A DNA stretch of 6,000 nt, from assembly GCA_030039895.1 (NCBI GenBank), contig JASHUR010000102.1, positions 1-6,000 of the forward strand, read 5' to 3'. The DNA is from Acidobacteriaceae bacterium. Its GTDB lineage: Bacteria; Acidobacteriota; Terriglobia; Terriglobales; Acidobacteriaceae. The position numbers were made by a program, and so were the translations under genes. The first letter of the stretch is position 1. The number at the start of each line of letters is the position of its first letter. Positions 1 through 5,007 of this stretch are shown in pieces. Below the pieces are notes generated by a model. The model searched no databases and was not told the DNA's origin. It worked only from the letters and a program-made list of their open reading frames with translations.

Positions 1-744
1 ATGAACGAACTAGCCCAGCCCGTGCCCGCCGGCACAGAACTTACTGAAGTACAGCGCGTCATCGACGTCTTCGTCGCACCCAGCAAAACCTTCACTGACA
101 TCCGCCGCAAAGCTTCTTTCTGGGGACCGCTGCTTATCATGATCGTAGTCGGCGTTGCCTTCAGTTTCAGCGTCCAGCAGAAGATCAGCTGGACACAAGT
201 CTATGAGAATAACCTGCACCAGGCTCCGGCAAAAGCAGCTCAGGTCGAGGCCCAACCGAATGCCGACTCGATCAAACGGATCGGCGCAAAGATCACTCAG
301 ATCGTCAGCTACGTCTACTTCATTCTGGTGCTCATCATCACTGCTGTGATCGCGTTGCTGCTCTGGGTCACGGTTAATTTCGGCTTTGGAGGCACGGCAA
401 AGTATGGGCAGATCTACGCCGTCAGCTTCTATGCCAATGTGGTCATGAACATCAAGTTTCTGCTCGGCATCGTGGCTATCTTCGCCGGACTCTCACCCGA
501 CTCCTTCCTCATTAACAACCCCGTGGGCAGCAACATCGGCTACTTCCTCAGTTCTGATTATCCGCTTTGGCTCCGCGCGCTCTGCACCCATATCGACGTC
601 TTCGAAATTTGGGGGCTGGTGCTCTCTGTGATTGGTGTCTCCATCGTCGCCAAGGTCTCGAAGGGAAAGGCGGCTGCTGTGGTGGTCGGCTGGTGGGTCA
701 TCATCGTGTTGGTCACCAGCGGACTTGCAGCGTTGCAGGGCTGA
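1..744 (+). CDS. YIP1-family multi-pass inner membrane protein
   Basis: The 247-residue product is an integral membrane protein that I assign to the YIP1 family. The exact role of bacterial YIP1-domain proteins is not established. The N-terminal 40 residues are soluble and carry a short motif (A26-P-S-K-T-F-T-D-I) that precedes the first membrane helix in this family. About five hydrophobic segments follow, near residues 41-58, 100-126, 139-163, 201-218 and 223-245. A polar loop (59-99) separates the first two, and an N-P-V-G-S-N motif (172-177) sits in the loop before the fourth. The start codon is the first base of the window, so no ribosome binding site can be seen and an upstream start cannot be excluded, although the N-terminus reads naturally. 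The gene converges on the small gene at 780-989. Family call fairly sure, function unknown. Confidence 0.8.
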   Translation: MNELAQPVPAGTELTEVQRVIDVFVAPSKTFTDIRRKASFWGPLLIMIVVGVAFSFSVQQKISWTQVYENNLHQAPAKAAQVEAQPNADSIKRIGAKITQIVSYVYFILVLIITAVIALLLWVTVNFGFGGTAKYGQIYAVSFYANVVMNIKFLLGIVAIFAGLSPDSFLINNPVGSNIGYFLSSDYPLWLRALCTHIDVFEIWGLVLSVIGVSIVAKVSKGKAAAVVVGWWVIIVLVTSGLAALQG

Positions 745-764
745 CCGCACCCGTCGCAATTGCC

Positions 765-806
765 CGCCCGGCCCGCCATTCAGGCCTGCCGGGCGTCTTC
801 CTTTTT
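765..806 (+). terminator. Probable intrinsic terminator of the YIP1-family gene
   Basis: An 8-bp GC-only inverted repeat (765-772 with 788-795) encloses a 15-base loop. On the plus strand it is followed by a pyrimidine-rich run ending in five T (802-806). It begins 20 bases after the YIP1 stop codon. The long loop and interrupted T-tract make it weaker than the other terminators here. Its right arm and T-tract lie inside the last codons of the convergent minus-strand gene. On the minus strand no T-run follows, so it should act only on plus-strand transcripts. Confidence 0.45.
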
Positions 807-989
807 GAGCTGCTTTTCCGCCCACAGCGCCCAGCGCCGATAGCGATCGCTTTTCTCTGCCTTCAATCCGTCCAGCACCCCATGCCGGTATCCGCCCGTA
901 TAAATCGAGTACATCACCGCCAGGGCGCACCCGGTACCGAAGAAAAATCCGAAGAAGAATCCAAGTATGGTGATCGGAAGCGCATTCAT
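780..989 (-). CDS. Small single-span membrane protein with glycine-zipper helix (hypothetical)
   Basis: I do not recognise a family for this 69-residue protein. Residues 5-30 form one strongly hydrophobic helix containing G10, G14 and G18, each separated by three Phe, then G20. This is a G-x3-G-x3-G pattern, of the kind that packs membrane helices together. Residues 31-69 are hydrophilic and rich in Lys, Arg and Glu, probably a cytoplasmic helical tail (inference from the positive charge). The ATG overlaps the stop of the upstream permease gene in an ATGA arrangement, and a GAGGG ribosome-binding-like site lies 10 bases upstream inside that gene (1000-1004). This overlap is the best evidence that the gene is real. 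A role as a partner or subunit of the permease is plausible but unproven. Confidence 0.7.
   Translation of the reverse strand: MNALPITILGFFFGFFFGTGCALAVMYSIYTGGYRHGVLDGLKAEKSDRYRRWALWAEKQLKKEDARQA
986..989 (-). other. ATGA stop/start overlap (translational coupling site)
   Basis: On the minus strand the bases ATGA contain both the start codon of the 69-residue protein (989-987) and the TGA stop of the permease (988-986). A four-base overlap like this commonly couples translation of two cistrons on one message, so the two proteins are likely made together. The only ribosome-binding-like sequence, GAGGG at 1004-1000, lies within the permease coding region. Confidence 0.75.
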
Positions 990-2935
990 GTCGTAACAGC
1001 CCTCGACTCGCCGGCGGCTTCGCTCTCAGGGGCCTTGCTCTCCATCTGCCTGATCTGCGCCAATGCGGAACGCAACGTTGTCACCACGCTGTTCGGCTGC
1101 GCATTGCCGAACCTCGACCGCAGATCCTCCGGGTCATCGTGGTCGCCCCATAGTCCCACGATCAAGAGGTTTTCGGGCAGATGTTCGCGCAATACCTGCG
1201 CCAGTTTACGCGCCTGCGCAAACGCAAAGGGAGGCACCGCCGAGATGCACACAATCGTGCCCACATCCTCCGCCAGCCGCGTCATGATCTCCGGCGTGAG
1301 CGCCGAGGCGTTTAGCAGCATGGTTTTGTGCCCGCACTGCTCCAGTAGCTGAGAAAACATCGTCCCTGCAATCTCGTCCGCGTGGTCATCCGCCGGAATG
1401 CACACCACGGGGCGGGTTCTGTCCGGTGTCGTTTGGTTTTCGGCGGGCTGCTCGATCTGCCGAGGCTTGCAGTCGCTCAGTTCCGCAATCAACTCAATCG
1501 AACTCTGATAGAGCCATGTTCCGTGTACTTCGTCCATCACTCCCTTGTGCCGGTCCTGCTCACTTAATATCAGCGCCGGCAGCACCACTTCGTCGTACAG
1601 TTCCACCAGATCGCGCCTCTGAAGGAATTTCTCCGCAATCTGCCGCGCCTCCACCTGGTCCATCGCCAACAGCCGTTCGTAGAAGTGCGCCTCTGGAGAC
1701 AGTTCCGCGTCGTCCCCCAGCAGAATGTGCAGGAATCGCATCTGCGGTATGTGCCTCCCCATGACAATCAGGCACACCGTCAGCGGAGTGGACACTATCA
1801 GTCCGGGCCATCCCCATAACAGCGTCCACACCACCGCCATGATCACCAGCGCAAACGACGATATGCCCGTGCGCTTGCCGTAAATGTGCGGCTCAATAAA
1901 GTTTGCAATCACAAACTCCAGCCCCGCAAACAGCAGCAGCACCCACAGCGGATGCCACCACCCGTTGAATACCGCCAGCGTAAAGGCCACCGGCGCAAGT
2001 CCCGCGATCATCGTCCCCGCGTACGGCACCATACGCAGAATGCCCATCAGCACGCCCCACAGCGTCGCATTGGGAACGTGCAGCAGATATAACCCGACTC
2101 CGAAGACCACGCCGTAACCGGCATTCACCAGCACGTTCATGATCAGGTACCGGCTGATGCGCCCCGCCGCTTCATTCAGCGCCTGCGTCATCAGGTTCAG
2201 CTGCCCTATTCCCGCCAGAAGCAGCAGCCGGTTGCGCAGGTCTTCCCGCTTCAGCAGCATGTACAGCGTAAAGATCAGCACCAGCACCAGCGCTCCCAGC
2301 GGCTTCAGCACCGGCCACGCATACTGGCTCAAATACTGATACTTGCTTCCGGGCTGTGCCTGCGGAACCACTTTCACCAGGACTGGCTGGCTCTCAGCCT
2401 GCAGGCGTGCCTGCTCGCGTTCGCGCCGCGTGCGCAGCTCTTCCGGTTTTGGCATGGGCGGCGGCGCAGGCTCCGTCTCGCCTGAGATCTCCGAGCCGAT
2501 CTCCCGCGCGCTTCTCACCGCCATGCCCAGCGGGCCTTGGTTAGGCGCATGGAGGGCTCCCAGTTTGTCCTGGATGTTGTTGCGATAATTCGGCAGGTCT
2601 GTCACCACCGCAATCACCTGCCGGGCCACAATCCAGCCCACGCCGCCTGCCAGCGAAAAAGCCAATGCCGCCACCAGCGCCACCGCCGGCAGCCGGGAAA
2701 TCCTCAGCCTTTGCAGCTGGATCACCGCCGGAGCAAGCAGAAAATTCAAGGTCAGCGCAATCGCCAGCGGAATCAGGATGTCCCGCGCCAGATATGCCCC
2801 CACCAGCAAGAAGGCCAGCAGAATCAACGGCTCCTCGCTCAGCAGACTTCGTCTTGATCGTGGCGCCGATGGCACGTTGGACGCCGGCGCTGGAACCGTC
2901 GGCAGGGAAGCGGGGGTTGGACCCTTACGAGACAT
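986..2935 (-). CDS. AI-2E/PerM-type permease with long soluble C-terminal extension
   Basis: The 649-residue protein belongs to the AI-2E transporter superfamily (formerly UPF0118; PerM, YdiK, TqsA). Members export or exchange small molecules, and the substrate cannot be read from sequence. Family members are usually about 350-400 residues. Hydrophobic segments lie near 36-50, 52-72, 83-105, 208-228, 262-285, 290-322, 327-346 and 358-392. Family-typical motifs are V-P-Y-A-G-T (303-308) and I-E-P-H-I-Y-G (347-353), followed by the L-W-G-W-P-G segment (373-378). The loop between the third and fourth helices holds a proline-rich then highly charged stretch (155-182). After residue 400 the protein is soluble: a helical region (about 413-487), a polar linker, then an alternating strand/helix region (about 508-628) resembling a cobalamin-binding-type Rossmann fold. 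An in-frame TAG 12 bases before the ATG rules out a longer start; no clear Shine-Dalgarno is visible. The downstream 69-residue gene is coupled by ATGA. Permease call firm; C-terminal fold inferred. Confidence 0.88.
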   Translation of the reverse strand: MSRKGPTPASLPTVPAPASNVPSAPRSRRSLLSEEPLILLAFLLVGAYLARDILIPLAIALTLNFLLAPAVIQLQRLRISRLPAVALVAALAFSLAGGVGWIVARQVIAVVTDLPNYRNNIQDKLGALHAPNQGPLGMAVRSAREIGSEISGETEPAPPPMPKPEELRTRREREQARLQAESQPVLVKVVPQAQPGSKYQYLSQYAWPVLKPLGALVLVLIFTLYMLLKREDLRNRLLLLAGIGQLNLMTQALNEAAGRISRYLIMNVLVNAGYGVVFGVGLYLLHVPNATLWGVLMGILRMVPYAGTMIAGLAPVAFTLAVFNGWWHPLWVLLLFAGLEFVIANFIEPHIYGKRTGISSFALVIMAVVWTLLWGWPGLIVSTPLTVCLIVMGRHIPQMRFLHILLGDDAELSPEAHFYERLLAMDQVEARQIAEKFLQRRDLVELYDEVVLPALILSEQDRHKGVMDEVHGTWLYQSSIELIAELSDCKPRQIEQPAENQTTPDRTRPVVCIPADDHADEIAGTMFSQLLEQCGHKTMLLNASALTPEIMTRLAEDVGTIVCISAVPPFAFAQARKLAQVLREHLPENLLIVGLWGDHDDPEDLRSRFGNAQPNSVVTTLRSALAQIRQMESKAPESEAAGESRAVTT

Positions 2936-3131
2936 GGGGTGGCTCTAAGATACCGGGGAAATCCTCCGTTCGCCAGCCGGGCCCGGACCCTCGGGGATCC
3001 CCCTCGCCTGGCAATGTAGTCGCCGCAGCTCTAACTTGAAGGAACCGCTGCGCCTCGTATTGCGTATTTCTCTATGACTGCGGCACAATCGCCACAACGC
3101 GACCCCGCCGCACAGAAAGGATCGCCCAGCC
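2936..3131. other. Divergent intergenic region with two GC palindromes
   Basis: This 196-base gap separates the permease gene (leftward) from the TM2-domain gene (rightward) and must hold both promoters if each is transcribed independently. Two perfect 10-base palindromes stand out: CCGGGCCCGG at 2977-2986 and GGGGATCCCC at 2993-3002. Both fall in what would be the permease leader. I see only weak promoter-like hexamers. For the rightward gene one candidate is TTGCGT (3060-3065) with CACAAT (3084-3089) at 18-base spacing; for the leftward gene a TACATT on the minus strand has a poor -35. None is convincing, and no riboswitch or RNA gene is recognisable. Confidence 0.4.
3117..3121 (+). promoter_or_regulatory. 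Ribosome binding site of the TM2-domain gene
   Basis: AAGGA lies 10 bases before the ATG at 3132, within a longer purine run (AGAAAGGA, 3114-3121). It supports this start over the next in-frame Met, residue 24 of the product. Confidence 0.6.
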
Positions 3132-3602
3132 ATGATCGCCGCCCTGCCGCCATCGGCCTCTGCCTGGACCGACGAACAACGTGCCATCTATTACGCGAAT
3201 ATGTCCGCCTGGCAAAAGGACGAGGTTGTCGGCGTCCTGCTCGCGCTATTTCTCGGGACTTTCGGCGCGCACCATTTCTATTTGCGCCGCCCCGGCCTCG
3301 GCATCCTCTACTGTGTTTTCTCCTGGACCGGCATTCCCACCGTTGTCAGCTTTATTGAGGCATTCTTCATGCCGAGCCGCGTCCGGCAGTACAATCTCGC
3401 GCTGGCAACCTACTTTGCTTCCACCCTCAGCTCAATGCCGAATCCAAGTGCATACGCGGGAACCGCAGCATCGCCAACTGCCTATCCCGCCCCTTCCTAT
3501 GCGCTTCCATCCACCGGAGCCGTTCGCCCCTGCTCCCGCTGCGGAGCCATGATTCTCACCGGCGCAAATTACTGCGGCCAGTGCGGCGCCAAAGCTGGCT
3601 GA
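3132..3602 (+). CDS. TM2-domain membrane protein with C-terminal zinc ribbon
   Basis: The 156-residue protein carries a TM2 domain (two membrane helices joined by a short turn) and a zinc ribbon. The first helix spans about 32-50 and ends in the family-typical G-x-F-G-A-H-H-F-Y stretch (42-50). The second spans about 56-78. A flexible linker rich in Ala, Pro, Ser and Tyr (about 100-130) leads to two Cys pairs, C134-x2-C137 and C148-x2-C151, the spacing of a small zinc ribbon. A soluble N-terminal segment of about 30 residues contains W12 and W27. TM2 proteins are widespread and mostly uncharacterised; the zinc ribbon suggests a cytoplasmic protein or nucleic-acid contact, but no partner is evident here. 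It converges on the kinase-like gene, with 43 bases between stop codons and no clear terminator hairpin in that gap. Confidence 0.85.
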   Translation: MIAALPPSASAWTDEQRAIYYANMSAWQKDEVVGVLLALFLGTFGAHHFYLRRPGLGILYCVFSWTGIPTVVSFIEAFFMPSRVRQYNLALATYFASTLSSMPNPSAYAGTAASPTAYPAPSYALPSTGAVRPCSRCGAMILTGANYCGQCGAKAG

Positions 3603-3645
3603 AGCCTGCGCCCATCGGCTCTATTGAACTCGACTTTCTCTCTTC

Positions 3646-4284
3646 TTAGCCAACAACCTTTTCCGCCAGTTGGCCCAGCCCCGCGCCGTCAATCGTGGCC
3701 TGGATCATCGCTTCAAACCCCATGCAAGAGTTGATCATCATGTGGTAAAGGCGTCGGTCCGTCCAGTCCTGCTCAAAATAGCGCTTCACATAGGCCGCGC
3801 GCCGCCGGTCCGTCGCCGCCAACTCGCTCTCGGCTTCACTCGCATGCTCCGGGAAATGCTCTTCGAACCAGCGCACCTTGCGCCATTGCGACGCATACAC
3901 GAACACGTGGAACGCCCCCGGCGCACGGGCCAGAATGCTCGCCGCGCCCCGGCCCAGAATCACGCAATGGCCCTCTTCGGCGATCTTCTGCAAGTATTCA
4001 CGCACAAATCTCACCATGCTCTCGCTGTCGAAGACCTCTGACTCGGGCAGCGCCGGAAGCCGCTCGACCGAACCGTGCCAGAAGGCCTTGCCGAACCGGT
4101 AGTACCACGGATCGAGCCGTTCGTCGCACTTCTCGGCCAGGCTCTGCGAAACCCCGGCCTTCCTCGCTACCTCTTCGATCAGACAGCGGTCAATCAGCCG
4201 CCAGCCCAGGTGCTTCGCCAGCAAGTGCGCGAACTCCGCGCCCCGGCTGCCGTACTCGCGTTCCACCGTAATGACCCGAATCAT
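3646..4284 (-). CDS. Cytidylate kinase-like family protein
   Basis: The 212-residue soluble protein matches the divergent cytidylate kinase-like family (Cytidylate_kin2 type), small P-loop NTPases related to CMP kinase. The N-terminus has a strand (I2-V7) followed by E-R-E-Y-G-S-R-G (8-15), a glycine-rich loop that replaces the classical G-x4-G-K-S/T Walker A and has no lysine at the usual place. Other family-type elements are D32 after the first helix, H106-C-V-I-L-G-R-G (106-113), the D159-R-R-R region before Y165-V-K-R-Y-F, and Y180-H-M-M-I-N-S (180-186). It is about the length of bacterial CMP kinase, but phosphorylation of CMP is unproven for this family. An in-frame TGA six bases before the ATG fixes the start, and the Shine-Dalgarno (GAGAG) is weak. 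It probably has its own promoter, because a terminator hairpin lies between it and the upstream crystallin-like gene. Confidence 0.85.
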   Translation of the reverse strand: MIRVITVEREYGSRGAEFAHLLAKHLGWRLIDRCLIEEVARKAGVSQSLAEKCDERLDPWYYRFGKAFWHGSVERLPALPESEVFDSESMVRFVREYLQKIAEEGHCVILGRGAASILARAPGAFHVFVYASQWRKVRWFEEHFPEHASEAESELAATDRRRAAYVKRYFEQDWTDRRLYHMMINSCMGFEAMIQATIDGAGLGQLAEKVVG

Positions 4285-4307
4285 AATTCAGCTCTCAACC
4301 CGAGCCG

Positions 4308-4336
4308 ATGCTAGCACTTGTACAGAATGATTTCCA
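4308..4336 (-). promoter_or_regulatory. Candidate sigma-70 promoter for the kinase-like gene
   Basis: Reading the minus strand, TGGAAA (4336-4331) and TAGCAT (4313-4308) are separated by 17 bases. A TG two bases before the -10 hexamer (4316-4315) gives an extended -10 element. Each hexamer matches consensus at four of six positions. It sits between the terminator hairpin at 4351-4376 and the start at 4284, where an independent promoter would be needed, and implies a leader of roughly 15-20 bases. Confidence 0.4.
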
Positions 4337-4346
4337 GCAGAGACGC

Positions 4347-4376
4347 AAAAGGCGTTTGTTGCATCAAACAAACGCC
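4347..4376 (-). terminator. Intrinsic terminator of the crystallin-like gene
   Basis: A perfect 10-bp inverted repeat (4351-4360 with 4367-4376) encloses a six-base loop. On the minus strand it is followed directly by four T (4350-4347). It begins 22 bases after the stop codon of the gene at 4399-4827. The T-tract is short, so termination may be incomplete and allow some read-through into the kinase-like gene. Confidence 0.75.
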
Positions 4377-4398
4377 CTGTGCGGTCTAAGCTTGCGAT

Positions 4399-4827
4399 CT
4401 AGTACACAACAATCGAGGAAATCCGGTTGTTCCAGGTATGTCCCTTCCGGAAAGGAACCGTCCGCAGATCGGAAACACTCCTGTCGAGTTCCGCGCTCCC
4501 GTTGCGGTAATTGCGATCATTGAAAATACGCACGCGTGCACGGCCGAAGATCTGGATCGAAGAAATATTGTCGCCAAAACCGCCCGGCAGCGACGGCAAC
4601 CGGTCCCCCGAACGGACGCAGAAATGATGCCCACGGAACGGTGCGGTCGTGTAAAAGCAGGCCCCGCTGCGAGGATTCGGTCGGCGGTCCCAGGAAGGGT
4701 TCCACTGGTTGTTCTGCGGCCCATAGGCCCAGTTATTATCCGGTGGCATACGCTGTCCCTGTTGTGCGTACGCCGACACCGCAAACCCCAGAAATACCAG
4801 AATCAGAAAAGCTGCAAAACGCTTCAT
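4399..4827 (-). CDS. Secreted beta/gamma-crystallin-fold (I36-like) protein
   Basis: The 142-residue precursor begins with a clear Sec signal peptide: K2-R3, a hydrophobic core about 5-18, and a likely cut after A-Y-A (19-21). A polar linker rich in Asn, Gln, Pro and Trp (22-53) precedes a two-motif Greek-key domain of beta/gamma-crystallin type, related to peptidase inhibitor family I36 (about 55-142). Each Greek key has an aromatic/Gly-rich start (F58-Y-T-T-A-P-F-R-G and F102-N-D-R-N-Y-R-N-G). Each also has a late I-S-S: G-D-N-I-S-S (85-90) and N-N-R-I-S-S (133-138). The second fits the known calcium-binding consensus N/D-N/D-x-x-S/T-S; the first lacks the first acidic or amide residue. C57 and C70 could form a disulfide in the periplasm or outside the cell. 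Protease inhibition is possible from the family name but not shown by any residue here. It has a strong ribosome binding site and its own terminator. Confidence 0.82.
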   Translation of the reverse strand: MKRFAAFLILVFLGFAVSAYAQQGQRMPPDNNWAYGPQNNQWNPSWDRRPNPRSGACFYTTAPFRGHHFCVRSGDRLPSLPGGFGDNISSIQIFGRARVRIFNDRNYRNGSAELDRSVSDLRTVPFRKGHTWNNRISSIVVY

Positions 4828-4833
4828 ACCTGT

Positions 4834-4839
4834 CCTCCT
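4834..4839 (-). promoter_or_regulatory. Strong Shine-Dalgarno of the crystallin-like gene
   Basis: A full AGGAGG hexamer lies six bases before the ATG at 4827. It is the best ribosome binding site in the window and settles the start, which also opens the signal peptide. It suggests efficient translation. Confidence 0.85.
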
Positions 4840-4886
4840 GGATTCAAATGCAATGCAACCGCCTTCTACAAATACCTGCGTGTGGG

Positions 4887-4914
4887 ATGGTACTCACTCG
4901 ACGCTGGGATGCAA
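4887..4914 (-). promoter_or_regulatory. Weak candidate promoter for the crystallin-like gene
   Basis: On the minus strand TTGCAT (4914-4909) and TACCAT (4892-4887) are spaced by 16 bases, between the rpsA terminator and the crystallin-like gene. The match is modest (three and four of six positions), so the position in the only available gap carries most of the weight. The implied leader is about 50-55 bases and contains a TTGCATTGCAT direct repeat (4856-4846). Confidence 0.25.
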
Positions 4915-4943
4915 ATGTCTGCAAAAGTACTTGAGGGTCCCGC

Positions 4944-4979
4944 AAAAACAAAAGCGCCATCCGCATCGGGATGGCGCTT
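4944..4979 (-). terminator. Strong intrinsic terminator of rpsA
   Basis: A perfect 11-bp inverted repeat (4952-4962 with 4969-4979) encloses a six-base loop. On the minus strand the stem ends in TT and continues TTGTTTTT (4951-4944), giving a long T-tract. It starts 28 bases after the rpsA stop codon. It is the clearest terminator in the window and separates rpsA from the crystallin-like gene. Confidence 0.9.
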
Positions 4980-5007
4980 CGTTACTGGATTTCAGTCGGG
5001 AAACAGC

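Noticed and set aside
493..930. Open frame of 145 codons on the minus strand
   Set aside because: It lies antisense to the YIP1 gene and overlaps the better supported 69-residue gene in another frame. The composition (Gly/Arg-rich) is typical of a shadow frame.
567..1352. Open frame of 261 codons on the plus strand
   Set aside because: It overlaps the YIP1 gene end, the small gene and the permease C-terminus. The product is rich in Arg, Ser and Cys with no recognisable domain, and is a frame shadow in GC-rich DNA.
2945..3187. Open frame of 80 codons on the minus strand across the divergent intergenic region
   Set aside because: It overlaps the TM2 gene start and its ribosome binding site. 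The product is Arg/Gly-rich, without domain or Shine-Dalgarno support.
3603..3645. Possible bidirectional terminator between the convergent TM2 and kinase-like genes
   Set aside because: Only 4-bp stems could be found and there is no good T-tract tied to a hairpin, so no terminator can be supported.
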